A DNA stretch of 34,691 bases from Acidobacteriota bacterium (lineage in GTDB: Bacteria; Acidobacteriota; Blastocatellia; Pyrinomonadales; Pyrinomonadaceae): the NCBI GenBank assembly GCA_025463125.1, contig JAOAPX010000026.1, positions 1 to 34,691 of the forward strand. The letters run 5' to 3'. The notes beneath the pieces are model-generated. The model was not told the DNA's origin. It saw only the letters and a list, made by a program, of their open reading frames with translations, and made no database searches. This document shows positions 8,870 through 16,986 of the stretch, piece by piece (within the stretch, counting starts at the first letter, position 1; each line of letters opens with the position of its first letter). The position numbers and the translations under genes were made by a program.

Positions 8870-9253
8870 ATGAACAGCTTTTACGAGGTAATGATCGAAC
8901 GCAATTTTTCGAGCGCGCACCAGCTGCGCGGTTATAAGGGGAAATGCGAGAATTTGCACGGGCACAATTATAAAATCGAGATTTTCGCGCGCGGCGAAGA
9001 GCTTAATAACATCGGATTGCTGATTGATTTCGGCGATTTGAAAAAAGCGGCTGACGAGATTGTTACTTATCTCGATCATCGAAACATTAATGAGCTTCCG
9101 CCGTTTGATGAAGAGTTAAATCCTTCGGCGGAAAATCTCGCCCGATATATTCTGGAATATATCGCTTCGAGAATTGACGACGACCGCGTAAAGGTTTACA
9201 AAGTCCGCTGTTTCGAAACGCCGACCAGTATCGCCACTTATCAAGTAGATTGA
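8870..9253 (+). CDS. queD: 6-pyruvoyl-tetrahydropterin synthase family protein (QueD-like)
   Basis: Belongs to the family that makes 6-carboxytetrahydropterin from dihydroneopterin triphosphate, the second step of queuosine/7-deazapurine synthesis (eukaryotic relatives make 6-pyruvoyltetrahydropterin). Zinc ligands are visible: His17 in FSSAH, then His30 and His32 in LHGHNY; Cys26 is the expected catalytic cysteine. The DFGDLK, LDHRNIN (Asp69/His70) and FETPTS (Glu116) motifs are all present. At 127 residues it is normal length. The start at 8870 gives the usual few residues before the first strand; an internal Met at 8891 is possible. No other queuosine gene is in the window, so the pathway assignment rests on family knowledge. 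Confidence 0.92.
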   Translation: MNSFYEVMIERNFSSAHQLRGYKGKCENLHGHNYKIEIFARGEELNNIGLLIDFGDLKKAADEIVTYLDHRNINELPPFDEELNPSAENLARYILEYIASRIDDDRVKVYKVRCFETPTSIATYQVD

Positions 9254-9279
9254 TCGGCGTTAACCTTTAAATTCAATTT

Positions 9280-9303
9280 AAAAAGCTTTTTTACGGCTTT
9301 TTT
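9280..9303. terminator. Weak bidirectional terminator between queD-like gene and esterase
   Basis: Stem AAAAAGC (9280-9286) / GCTTTTT (9296-9302) encloses a T-rich loop between two convergent genes. The stem is only 7 bp and A/T-dominated. Confidence 0.4.
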
Positions 9304-9324
9304 GCTGCGCTTTACGGGCTTGTT

Positions 9325-10674
9325 TTACAAACCCGTCGGAAAGGCTTCGTATTCTTCGCCCGCTTCCCAATCGGAATCTCGTTCGAGCGGTTCGACGGCG
9401 GTTGTTTCGTCAAAATGAATCACAGCGTCGAACTGCTCGGCTACGCGCGCCGTAAAATAATGGCTTTGGCGTTCGGTTTGCGGGCGGTAAATGACGCCGA
9501 TGGCGCGTTCGAGCAGCGGTTTGCCGAGAAGTTTTTTCTCGTCGCTTTCGTCCGGAAGCAGCAGAATAAATCTTTCGAGCCCGGTATTGTGAAAAAGCGT
9601 TTCGACACTGTTCGGAAGCGCCGGGCGCACATTTTTTCTTTCCGCTCTGCCGCCCCAATCGGTTGCCGCCGTGACGGTTCCGCTGTAAGTCGAAAAGCCG
9701 ACAAGCATCGCTTCTTTGCCGTATTGCTCGCGAACCAATTGCCCGACGTTCCATTCGCCGCGTCTGCCCATTTCAGTGGCGCGCGCGTCGCCGAGATGCG
9801 AATTATGCGCCCAGACAACGATTTTCGCTTTGTTTTCCTTGTACAACAAAAAATTTTCCAGCCGACTAATCGTTTCCGTCATATGACGGTCGCGTAAGTT
9901 CCAGGATGAAACGTCGCTTCTGTACATCAGACGGTAATACTGCTCGGCGTTTTTTACGAGACGGGCGTTTTGTTCGGCGTAGAAAAAATCCTCGTCGCCG
10001 CCGCGATTTACAAGTTCGGCGGCGCGTCGATTCAATTCTAAAAGCTGGTTGACCACTTCGTCTTCGCACGATTCCGCGAATCCTAAACCGGCGGAATAAC
10101 CGTAAGTCTGCGTGTCTTCTCCGAAATCTTCAAAACACGAATAACGCTCGCGCGCTCGCTTTGCGCCCTCGGGATCGTTTTTTTCCAAATAATCCAGAAC
10201 CGCTTCGATCGAAGTGTGCAAGCTGTAAAGATCGAGACCGTAAAAACCGGCTTTTCCGTTATCGCCGCTTAAGCTGTCGTTATAAGCCCGCAGCCATTCG
10301 ATAAAATCGACGACGACCGTGTTTCGCCACATCCACGAAGGAAAACGTTTGAATTCGCCGAGCGCTTCGGTCGCGCTGCGGTCATCGCCTTTTCCCCGGA
10401 CGAATTGATTTATGCGGTATGCGTCTGGAAAATCGGCTTCGACGGCGACGGCGTTAAAACCTTTTTCCGTAATCAAGCGCTTTGTGATCTGCGCTCGCGC
10501 CTCGTAAAACTCGTGCGTTCCGTGCGAAGCTTCGCCTAAAAGCACGAATCGCGCGTCGCCGACCGCGTTAATCAGCGCATCGTAATCAGAATTTTTTCCT
10601 CTTTCGAACGGCAGAGCCGCGCCGCGTATAATGTCTTTTGCTTTTATAGCCGTATTTTCCTGCCCTTTGTTCAT
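9325..10674 (-). CDS. Erythromycin esterase-like protein
   Basis: Member of the erythromycin esterase (Ere) / succinoglycan-biosynthesis-related hydrolase family, fold-related to EreA/EreB, which open the lactone of 14-membered macrolides. Family motifs: VLLGEASHGTHEFYEAR near residue 45 (catalytic Glu and His), AVAVEADFPDAYRIN near 75, and VVWAHNSHLGDARA near 288. At 449 residues it is full family length, with no signal peptide, so it is cytoplasmic. The start at 10674 has an AAGGG ribosome site. Many environmental members are not resistance genes and their substrate is unknown; nothing nearby points to macrolide resistance, so I claim only the family. Confidence 0.92.
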   Translation of the reverse strand: MNKGQENTAIKAKDIIRGAALPFERGKNSDYDALINAVGDARFVLLGEASHGTHEFYEARAQITKRLITEKGFNAVAVEADFPDAYRINQFVRGKGDDRSATEALGEFKRFPSWMWRNTVVVDFIEWLRAYNDSLSGDNGKAGFYGLDLYSLHTSIEAVLDYLEKNDPEGAKRARERYSCFEDFGEDTQTYGYSAGLGFAESCEDEVVNQLLELNRRAAELVNRGGDEDFFYAEQNARLVKNAEQYYRLMYRSDVSSWNLRDRHMTETISRLENFLLYKENKAKIVVWAHNSHLGDARATEMGRRGEWNVGQLVREQYGKEAMLVGFSTYSGTVTAATDWGGRAERKNVRPALPNSVETLFHNTGLERFILLLPDESDEKKLLGKPLLERAIGVIYRPQTERQSHYFTARVAEQFDAVIHFDETTAVEPLERDSDWEAGEEYEAFPTGL

Positions 10675-11017
10675 AAGCCCTTTTATAAAAAACGTTTTAT
10701 TTACGTTATTTTTTCAAATACTTTCGAAGCTGTAAAGAAAAAAGGCGTTATAAAATCGCGCAAAAAGGTTTTTAATTAGAGTTTATTAACCTGTCGATTA
10801 CTGATGGTCTTTATAAAAACATTTTTGCGCGCGTTTTTATAACGCCTTTTTATTTAATGACGGAGAACGCTGAAAAAAAGCGGAAATGAATAAAGAACTT
10901 CACAAAACCTTTCGCGCCCTTTAAACTACATTAAATGGACCGCAAGCTTTTGCCTCGAAATTTTTAAAGCTTTTGAGCGCGAAGCCGCTCGCAAAATTTC
11001 TTTAACTCAAATTAAAG
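10675..11017. other. Divergent intergenic region with a large palindrome
   Basis: 343 bases between the esterase (minus) and the VTT protein (plus). It holds the long inverted repeat at 10738-10852 and otherwise AT-rich sequence that must contain both promoters. No open reading frame worth calling. Confidence 0.7.
10738..10852. repeat. Large inverted repeat, MITE-like or cruciform
   Basis: Arms 10738-10775 and about 10811-10852 are near-perfect reverse complements over roughly 38-40 positions (AAAAAGGCGTTATAAAA outer part, CGCGCAAAAA inner part). They are separated by about 35 bases. It lies between divergent genes, so it is not needed as a terminator. Flanking target-site duplications are not clear. 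Confidence 0.8.
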
Positions 11018-11785
11018 ATGCGAAAACGACGGAGATGTTTTTTTGTAAGCGGAATGGGAATAAAGAGATTTTTCAGTAAGATTTATTACAATTTCAAGGC
11101 ATTCGGCAGAGTCACGCCGATCGCGTTTATCACGACGTTTTTGCCGTTTCTCGGCACCACGATTTTAATGACGATCGCGTTTCCGCTCGGATACTGGCTG
11201 CGGGAAAACTGGGAGATCGGCACCGGTTTATACATCGGCGTTATCGTGCTGTTTTGCGGCTTGGCGCTTTTGCCGACAAACGTCATCGGCATTGTCGGCG
11301 GCTGGGCGTTCGGTTTCGAATTCGGCATAGCACTTTTAATGACGGGTATTTGCAGCGCGGCGCTTTTGTCTTTTTCGATCCATATGCGGATCGTCGGCGA
11401 AAAATTACCGGCTGTTTTCGAAGGTTATCCAAAAGCGAACGCGATTTATAAAGCTTTGCTCGGACAATCAATCCGACGAACTACATTAATAATCTTTTTG
11501 CTGAGGCTTTCGCCGCTGATGCCGTTTGCTTTAACCAATTTTTTAATGGCTTCGGCGCGCGTTCCGGTTAAAGCGTTTTTTCTCGGCACGCTTTTCGGAA
11601 TGCTTCCGCGTTCGTCAGCGGTGGTTTTAGTCGGAGCCGGGCTTTCCGAGCTTAGCTTAGAAAATTCGCCGGATTACTGGATGATAATTATAGGAATTAT
11701 CGCCACTGTGATCTCGGTTTTCGTCATCGGATTTATCAGCAAACGAGCGCTTGAGCGTCTAACTTACGAAAAGATTCCCGGTTAA
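11018..11785 (+). CDS. VTT-domain (TVP38/TMEM64, DedA-superfamily) membrane protein
   Basis: Integral inner-membrane protein of the VTT/SNARE-associated superfamily; relatives are lipid scramblases or transporters, but this one's substrate is unknown. There are about six hydrophobic segments. The signature appears as GWAFGFEFGIALL (re-entrant helix region) and, in the second half, LLRLSPLMPFALTNFLMASARV followed by GTLFGMLPRSSAVVLVGAGL. The start is uncertain: ATG 11018 gives a basic N-terminus (RKRRR), while an in-frame ATG at 11054 (MGIKRFF) would be equally plausible. Neither has a well-placed ribosome site. A terminator follows at 11828. Confidence 0.9.
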   Translation: MRKRRRCFFVSGMGIKRFFSKIYYNFKAFGRVTPIAFITTFLPFLGTTILMTIAFPLGYWLRENWEIGTGLYIGVIVLFCGLALLPTNVIGIVGGWAFGFEFGIALLMTGICSAALLSFSIHMRIVGEKLPAVFEGYPKANAIYKALLGQSIRRTTLIIFLLRLSPLMPFALTNFLMASARVPVKAFFLGTLFGMLPRSSAVVLVGAGLSELSLENSPDYWMIIIGIIATVISVFVIGFISKRALERLTYEKIPG

Positions 11786-11827
11786 TTCGAGGTCTGTTAT
11801 TAAATTTTTTATTTAAATAGAAAAAAG

Positions 11828-11859
11828 TCGTAATCTTTAATTCAGATTACGATTTTTTT
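11828..11859. terminator. Bidirectional rho-independent terminator
   Basis: A perfect 9-bp stem TCGTAATCT/AGATTACGA (11828-11836, 11844-11852) with a 7-base loop, T7 on the plus side and A6 on the other. It lies between the convergent VTT gene and the small minus-strand gene ending at 11878. Confidence 0.85.
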
Positions 11860-11877
11860 GTTTAATTTATATTTGAA

Positions 11878-12024
11878 TTATTGCAATTTAAATTCAGTAA
11901 CTTGTTTATTATCTTCTTTAACAATCATCGACCGCTTTTGATCGTTTCCGCCGTGAACCAATGATAAACAAAATCCCATTGCCAGCGTTACGGCAAATCC
12001 GATTGCAAACCGTTTGATACTCAT
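11878..12024 (-). CDS. Small membrane or exported peptide, unknown function (48 aa)
   Basis: A longer frame opens at 12093, but the ATG at 12024 is preceded by a strong GAGGG ribosome site at good spacing, giving 48 residues beginning MSIKRFAIGF. The N-terminal half is one hydrophobic segment (about residues 6-21, GFAVTLAMGFCLSLV) that could be a signal peptide or a single anchor. The rest (HGGNDQKRSMIVKEDNK...) is short and polar. It has its own hairpin on each side. I recognise no family. Confidence 0.55.
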   Translation of the reverse strand: MSIKRFAIGFAVTLAMGFCLSLVHGGNDQKRSMIVKEDNKQVTEFKLQ

Positions 12025-12098
12025 ACTCACATCCCTCGTAAACATAAAAGTCAAAGCCAAAAAATCCGCTTTGACAACAAAATTAAGTCTCAAAGGAC

Positions 12099-12129
12099 TA
12101 AACGCCGCAAGTTTTTCCTGCGGCGTTTA
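12099..12129. repeat. Perfect 11-bp GC-rich hairpin
   Basis: Arms TAAACGCCGCA and TGCGGCGTTTA (12099-12109 and 12119-12129) with a 9-base T-rich loop. It lies between the dehydratase gene (minus, stop at 12179) and the small gene downstream of it. On the minus strand no T-run follows, so it may be a weak terminator or an attenuator between the two genes. Confidence 0.7.
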
Positions 12130-12178
12130 AGATTATAATTGATTCAAATTGGCGAGTAAAGATTGTTGCGTGAATAAT

Positions 12179-13090
12179 TTACCCGGCTAAAATCTGCCGG
12201 TAAATTTCCGGATCGACGTTTCCGCCGCTCGCTACCAAACATACTTTTTTGCCCGCAAACAACTCTTTATTCTCCAGAATCGCGCCTAAAGTAAGCGCGC
12301 CGGTCGGCTCGACCTTTAAGTTTGCGAGGGAAAACAGCAACCGAACGGCTTCTTTTATTTTTTCGTCGGAAACTTCGAAAATTCGCTCAACACCGGATTT
12401 AATGATTTCCCAGTTCAGATTGCCGAGCGAAATCGTTCGCGCGCCGTCTGCGATCGTCATCGGTTCGGTTTCGTTTCTGACGATTTTTCCCGCTTGCAAA
12501 GAGCGAAACGCGTCGTTTCCTAAAAGCGGTTCGGCACCGAAAAGCCGCGCCTGCGAGCTTTGGCGGCACAGACCTTTTGAAATTCCGGAAATTAAACCGC
12601 CGCCGCCGATCGGAGAGATTACCGCGTCGAAATCTTTTGCGGAAATTTCATCGCCGAGCGTCGAGTTTCCTTCGATCACAAACGGATCATCGTACGCGCT
12701 GGCGAAATACGCCTCCGGCATACGTTCGGCAAGCTGCGCGACGCGTTCGTTTCTGCCCGTAACTTTTGTATCGACCAGATCGATTGTCGCGCCGTAAGAC
12801 TTCACAGCATCAATCTTTATCCGAGCCGACGTTTCCGGCATCACGACCGTGCATTTTTTCCCCGCCAGAAGACAGGCGTAAGCCAAAGCCTGACCGAAAT
12901 TGCCCGAAGAAGCCGTTAAAATTTCATCGTTCGGAACGCTTGCAGCCAGATTATACGCGGCGCGAAATTTAAAGCTGCCCGTGTGCTGAAAAGTTTCCGA
13001 CGCTATCGTCAGATCGATTCCGACGTGCGTTTTTAATTTTTCCGATTCGATAAAAGTGGTCGGGCGTATCGCCTCAAGCAAAGTTTTCAT
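12179..13090 (-). CDS. Threonine/serine dehydratase-like PLP enzyme (fold type II)
   Basis: PLP-dependent beta-family enzyme; relatives deaminate L-threonine or L-serine to the 2-oxo acid, or racemise serine. The PLP lysine is in TGSFKFRAAYN (Lys41 from this start). The substrate loop is SSGNFGQALAYA and the phosphate-binding Gly loop is GGGGLISGISKG. The C-terminal LVASGGNVD strand closes the fold. There is no ACT regulatory domain, so it would be the non-allosteric type. The start chosen is ATG 13090 (MKTLLEAIRPTTF); an in-frame TTG at 13126 would add 12 residues. No clear ribosome site at either. It is divergent from gnd. Confidence 0.88.
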   Translation of the reverse strand: MKTLLEAIRPTTFIESEKLKTHVGIDLTIASETFQHTGSFKFRAAYNLAASVPNDEILTASSGNFGQALAYACLLAGKKCTVVMPETSARIKIDAVKSYGATIDLVDTKVTGRNERVAQLAERMPEAYFASAYDDPFVIEGNSTLGDEISAKDFDAVISPIGGGGLISGISKGLCRQSSQARLFGAEPLLGNDAFRSLQAGKIVRNETEPMTIADGARTISLGNLNWEIIKSGVERIFEVSDEKIKEAVRLLFSLANLKVEPTGALTLGAILENKELFAGKKVCLVASGGNVDPEIYRQILAG

Positions 13091-13190
13091 TTGTTTAGAA
13101 TCAGCCAGACACGCTAAACTCGTCAAGTAAGGAAACGAGCGGAAAACTTAAAAAACGGAAAAATTTTCGCTCCGGCGAAAGGTTCGGAAG

Positions 13191-13196
13191 TATAAT
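13191..13196 (+). promoter_or_regulatory. Candidate -10 element for a leaderless gnd transcript
   Basis: A consensus TATAAT ends 7 bases before the gnd ATG at 13204, where transcription would begin at or next to the start codon. No Shine-Dalgarno is present. No good -35 box is visible, so this is tentative. Confidence 0.35.
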
Positions 13197-13203
13197 CAAA
13201 ATT

Positions 13204-14832
13204 ATGAGCAAAGCACAGTTTGGAATGGTCGGACTCGGAACAATGGGCAGAAATTTTCTGCTGAACGTGGCGGAACATGATTTTTCCTGCATCGGTTACG
13301 ATCTGGACGAGTCGAAACGCAAACTTTTACTAGAAGAAGGCGTGGGGATGCCGGTCGATTCGGCGTCGAGCGTTGAAGAATTCGTTGCCGGGTTAGTCGC
13401 GCCGCGCAATATTATGCTGCTCGTTCCGGCGGGCGAAATCGTTGACGCGGCGATCGCCAGCCTTCTGCCGTATCTCGAAAAAGATGATCTGATTATCGAC
13501 GGCGGAAATTCGCATTTTTCCGACACCGAAAGGCGCGAAGCGGTTTTATTTGAGAAGGGAATTGAGTTTATGGGCGTCGGCGTGTCCGGCGGCGAAGAAG
13601 GCGCGCGATACGGCGCGAGTGTTATGCCGGGCGGACGCCGCGATTTTTATGAGCGCGTCGCGCCGATTCTCGAAGCAGTCGCGGCAAAAGTTAACGGCGA
13701 ACCCTGCGTTGCTTATATGGGCGCGGGCTCCGCCGGGCATTTCGTTAAAATGGTGCACAACGGAATCGAATACGGCTTGATGCAGATTTTAGCCGAAACC
13801 TATGATTTTCTGCACCGCGTCCTGCGGCTCAATTACGCGCAGATGAGCAGTATTTTCGCCGAGTGGAATTCGACGGATTTAAATTCTTTTCTCGTTGAAA
13901 TCACCGCCGAAGTTCTCAAAAAATCCGACGATAAAACCGGCAAACCGCTTGTCGAAATGATTCTCGATAAAGCAGGTCAGAAAGGAACCGGTAAATGGAC
14001 TTCGCAAATCGCGATGGACTACGGCGTTCCGGTTCCGACGATCGATGCGGCAGTTTCGATGCGGCAGATTTCGGCTCAGAAAGAAGTTCGTATACTCGTT
14101 GCCGGGAAATACGGTTCTTTGTCAACGCCCGCGGTAACTGAAGGCGCAAGCGTTTCGGTTTCGAGCGAAAAATTGCCGCATAATCTGAAACACGACATTG
14201 AACTGCAAAGCATGGAAACGCCCGTCAGCCTTCATCACAAACAAACGGTCGGCGAAATAAAACAAAACGAACAGATTGCCGGGCAGGTCTTGGATCCGCA
14301 CGACGTTTCACTCAAAGCGCTTGAAGTTGATCCGGTCTTAAATGAATTTATTGACGAAAGCGAGCAGGAATTTCTCGATATGGTGAAAAACGCTTTGCTC
14401 GCATCATTTATAATCACATACGCCCAGGGATTCTCGCTTTTGCAGACGGCTTCGATCGAGAAAAACTACGGTTTGAATTTAGCGGAAATCACGAAAATCT
14501 GGCGCGGCGGCTGTATTATTCGTTCGGCGCTGCTCGAAGATATGCGGCGCGCTTTTGCGGAAAATCCCGATTTGCCGAATTTAATTCTTGATGATCGTTT
14601 CGCCGAAATATTAAACGGTCGGCGCGAAGATTGGCGAAAAATTGTCGAAAAATTTGCCGCCAGCCGCGTTCCGGCGCTTTGTCTTTCCTCGGCGCTGCAA
14701 TATTTCGACGCATTTCGTTCGGAACGCCTTCCGGCAAATTTAATTCAGGCTCAGAGAGACTTTTTCGGCGCGCACACGTATCAGAGAATTGACGAAGAAG
14801 GCGTTTTTCACACGCCCGATTGGAACGAGTAA
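13204..14832 (+). CDS. gnd: 6-phosphogluconate dehydrogenase, decarboxylating, with extra insertion
   Basis: Oxidises and decarboxylates 6-phosphogluconate to ribulose 5-phosphate in the pentose phosphate pathway. Dinucleotide loop GLGTMGRN (residues 11-17); GGNSHFSDTERR (100-111); GVSGGEEGARYG (126-137); catalytic Lys182 in HFVKMVHNGIEYG; family signature ILDKAGQKGTGKW (253-265); C-terminal QAQRDFFGAHTYQRID. The usual length is near 470 residues; this one has 542. The excess is a hydrophilic stretch at about 302-385 placed just before the helix LDMVKNALLASFIITYAQGF, where most family members have only about 25 residues. The stop lies 2 bases from the stop of the convergent hypothetical gene, with no terminator between. 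Confidence 0.95.
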   Translation: MSKAQFGMVGLGTMGRNFLLNVAEHDFSCIGYDLDESKRKLLLEEGVGMPVDSASSVEEFVAGLVAPRNIMLLVPAGEIVDAAIASLLPYLEKDDLIIDGGNSHFSDTERREAVLFEKGIEFMGVGVSGGEEGARYGASVMPGGRRDFYERVAPILEAVAAKVNGEPCVAYMGAGSAGHFVKMVHNGIEYGLMQILAETYDFLHRVLRLNYAQMSSIFAEWNSTDLNSFLVEITAEVLKKSDDKTGKPLVEMILDKAGQKGTGKWTSQIAMDYGVPVPTIDAAVSMRQISAQKEVRILVAGKYGSLSTPAVTEGASVSVSSEKLPHNLKHDIELQSMETPVSLHHKQTVGEIKQNEQIAGQVLDPHDVSLKALEVDPVLNEFIDESEQEFLDMVKNALLASFIITYAQGFSLLQTASIEKNYGLNLAEITKIWRGGCIIRSALLEDMRRAFAENPDLPNLILDDRFAEILNGRREDWRKIVEKFAASRVPALCLSSALQYFDAFRSERLPANLIQAQRDFFGAHTYQRIDEEGVFHTPDWNE

Positions 14833-14834
14833 AT

Positions 14835-15308
14835 TTATTCGGGTCTAATGTAATCTTCAACAGGCTCAAGCTGTATTACTTCTTGAGCCTTTATTGTAAT
14901 ACTTCTGCCAAAACAGCATCCGAAAATTATACTGCCTCCGGTTTTGCCTTGTTGGTTGCAATTGTCTTTGACAGTTCCTTTGATTAACACTTTTACTCGT
15001 TTGAATTTTTGTTCAGATAAATTTTCTTTTAATTGAGAATGCAGTGTATCGAGATTAGTTAAGTTATTTTCTAAATCTAAATATGTAGAGACTTCTTGCT
15101 TTTCAAAGGGTTCACCGATATACCAACTGTTTCCGTCATAGCTTTCAAGCTGCGCGTAAGTTTCTATTTGGACATTCATCCCATTATAAAAAAATGTATA
15201 TTCGGAAATTGCGGCAAGGGAAACATTAGGCGACGAAATTCTGTAAATTCCAACTCCGATGACGAAAGTCAAAATTGGAATTAAGAGATTGAGAAGGAAT
15301 TTTTTCAT
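14835..15308 (-). CDS. Membrane-anchored hypothetical protein (157 aa)
   Basis: Family not recognised. The N-terminus MKKFLLNLLIPILTFVIGVG is a single hydrophobic anchor or uncleaved signal. The remainder is soluble and presumably periplasmic. The C-terminal third (RVKVLIKGTVKDNCN..., FGCCFGRSITIKAQEVIQLEPV) has alternating beta-strand character and a CC pair that recalls small OB-like exported domains. It lies between gnd (convergent) and lpxC (same strand, upstream); the 18-base gap to the lpxC stop would allow co-transcription with lpxC. Confidence 0.75.
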   Translation of the reverse strand: MKKFLLNLLIPILTFVIGVGIYRISSPNVSLAAISEYTFFYNGMNVQIETYAQLESYDGNSWYIGEPFEKQEVSTYLDLENNLTNLDTLHSQLKENLSEQKFKRVKVLIKGTVKDNCNQQGKTGGSIIFGCCFGRSITIKAQEVIQLEPVEDYIRPE

Positions 15309-15326
15309 CGCTTCATATTATTATTT

Positions 15327-16205
15327 TTAACTGTTAAAAGCCAGATTTTTTTCTTTAGCGATTTCAACGATTTCCCATGCGGATTCCGTTTTTAATAATT
15401 TGCTCATAAGAGACGCGTGTACCGAGTGCCCGCTTTTTTCGGCTTTCAATTTGCCTAAAAAAGGCATTCCGAGCAGCGCGAAATCCCCGATGATGTCGAG
15501 TATTTTGTGGCGCACGAATTCGTTTGCGAAACGAAGCGGCTGTTCGTTGAGCATTCCGTCGGGCGTGAGTACAATCGCGTTGTCGAGCGAGCCGCCGAGC
15601 GCGAGATTCGCCTTTCGCAGCATTTCGATTTCGGTCGTAAATCCGAAAGTTCTGGCTGAGGCGATTTCGCGCCCGAACGAGCCGTTTTTCAGTTCGAAAT
15701 TGTAAGTTTGCCGGTTGATAAACGGGTGCGGAAAATCGATCGCGCATTCGATTTCGTAAGCGCCGGAAGGCTCGATGGACATTTTGCGGTCGCCCTGTTC
15801 GAATTCGACTTTTTCCAGAACTTTCAAAAATCGGCGCGGCGCCGTTTGCTCGACGATTCCGGCGCTCTCGATCAGTTCGAGAAACATTTCGCTCGAACCG
15901 TCGAGAATCGGTATTTCGATGTTGTCGAGATAAATAAAACAATTATCCACGCCGAAACCTCTTAAAGCCGAGAGCAAATGCTCGCAGGTTGACAGCACGA
16001 CGCCTTTGCGCATTAATGTTGTCGCGTAGCTGCAATGCGAAATGTATTCGACCGAAGCGGGAATTTCAAAATTATCGAGGTCTGTGCGGACAAAAATATA
16101 ACCGGTATTTTCCGGCGCGGGACGCAGCTGCATTTGAACTTCGGCGCCGGTATGAAGCCCGATGCCGCGCATTTCGATTGTTTTGGAAATAGTTGTTTGA
16201 TTCAT
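15327..16205 (-). CDS. lpxC: UDP-3-O-acyl-N-acetylglucosamine deacetylase
   Basis: Zinc deacetylase for the first committed step of lipid A synthesis, acting in the cytoplasm. Zinc ligands: His76 in TCEHLLSALRG, His233 and Asp237 in RHKILDIIGDFALLG. The general acid/base His is His260 in the GHSVHASLM segment. The N-terminal TISKTIEMRGIGLHTG is the canonical start, so ATG 16205 is secure; it is also the only sensible start for the first strand. At 292 residues it is normal length. Its presence argues for a lipid-A-bearing outer membrane. Other lpx genes are absent from the window. Confidence 0.96.
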   Translation of the reverse strand: MNQTTISKTIEMRGIGLHTGAEVQMQLRPAPENTGYIFVRTDLDNFEIPASVEYISHCSYATTLMRKGVVLSTCEHLLSALRGFGVDNCFIYLDNIEIPILDGSSEMFLELIESAGIVEQTAPRRFLKVLEKVEFEQGDRKMSIEPSGAYEIECAIDFPHPFINRQTYNFELKNGSFGREIASARTFGFTTEIEMLRKANLALGGSLDNAIVLTPDGMLNEQPLRFANEFVRHKILDIIGDFALLGMPFLGKLKAEKSGHSVHASLMSKLLKTESAWEIVEIAKEKNLAFNS

Positions 16206-16211
16206 TGAAAA

Positions 16212-16217
16212 TTTATA
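16212..16217 (-). promoter_or_regulatory. Candidate -10 element for a leaderless lpxC transcript
   Basis: On the minus strand TATAAA stands 6 bases before the lpxC ATG, with no ribosome site between. The geometry fits leaderless initiation. No -35 match is seen. Confidence 0.3.
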
Positions 16218-16395
16218 ACCGGTAATGTTTATAACAAGATTTGTGCCAAAATTCGGAAGACGCGCTAAATCATTGATTTAATTGAATTCGGCGATAATAA
16301 AATATTTTGCGCGATTTAATTTTGTCGCTTTTCGGCAACAATCCTGTGGCACAATTTACTAATCTCAATTTCCGATTTACAATTTACAGATAGTT

Positions 16396-16986
16396 ATGGC
16401 AATAGAAACTGCCGGGCAAAAGCCCGTAAAACCAACAAAAATCAGAATAGAAAATCAAGCGAGTTTTCAGCTTCCGAAAGGTGCGGAAACGTTAATTAAT
16501 AAAATACTGGATTATCTTCCGGTCGAGCATCTGCGCGGGCTGGAAAAAATTCGGCTGGTCGATTTTATCAACGATCCGCGGCTTAAGAATATGGACGTTC
16601 CGCTTAAAGGCGATCTTCCCGGTCTTTATCATCCGCGAATGGGCAATCAAAACGCCTGGCTCGAGCTTTCGATGGGCGCGCTTTTGCAGCCGACCGAAAG
16701 TTTCGCCAAGCGCTGGATGGCAAAGTCTTCTTTTAACGGAAATCTTGCCGGAATGCTTTTCTCGCTTGTCGGTCAGCATTATTACCTGACGCTTCGTCAT
16801 TCGGTCAAAAAGCAAAACCTCGAACCGCAGATTCGGCAATACGCAGAGAAAAACCTGAGAGCATGGGGCGAAACGCAGCAGGTTAACAATTTCCGCACGA
16901 AAATGCTGAAACCGTTCCGCCCGCACATCGAGAAATGGGCGAAATGGCTGAGTAAAAAAGCTCTCGAAGCGCAGAAAAAACAATGA
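16396..16986 (+). CDS. Conserved hypothetical protein, possibly a degenerate zincin-like fold
   Basis: A 196-residue cytoplasmic protein without signal or membrane segment and with a basic C-terminus. Visible layout: Q..FQLPKGAETLINKILDYLP near 24, LPGLYHPRMGNQNAWLEL near 72, then a hydrophobic helix NLAGMLFSLVGQHYYLTLRH near 118. The order (LPG.YHP, W.EL, then a helix ending GQHYY) recalls zincin peptidases, in which that helix carries HExxH; here the positions read SLVGQHYY, so the metal site would be lost. This relationship is my inference and may be superficial. Start chosen at ATG 16396; the upstream sequence is heptad-like TTTACAATTTACAG without a ribosome site. Confidence 0.75.
   Translation: MAIETAGQKPVKPTKIRIENQASFQLPKGAETLINKILDYLPVEHLRGLEKIRLVDFINDPRLKNMDVPLKGDLPGLYHPRMGNQNAWLELSMGALLQPTESFAKRWMAKSSFNGNLAGMLFSLVGQHYYLTLRHSVKKQNLEPQIRQYAEKNLRAWGETQQVNNFRTKMLKPFRPHIEKWAKWLSKKALEAQKKQ

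Noticed and set aside
9415-9897. 160-codon plus-strand frame opposite the erythromycin-esterase-like gene
   Set aside because: Shadow of the esterase; no start signal and no coherent motif.
15364-15942. 192-codon frame inside lpxC
   Set aside because: Very Arg-rich shifted reading of lpxC, which has all its catalytic motifs.
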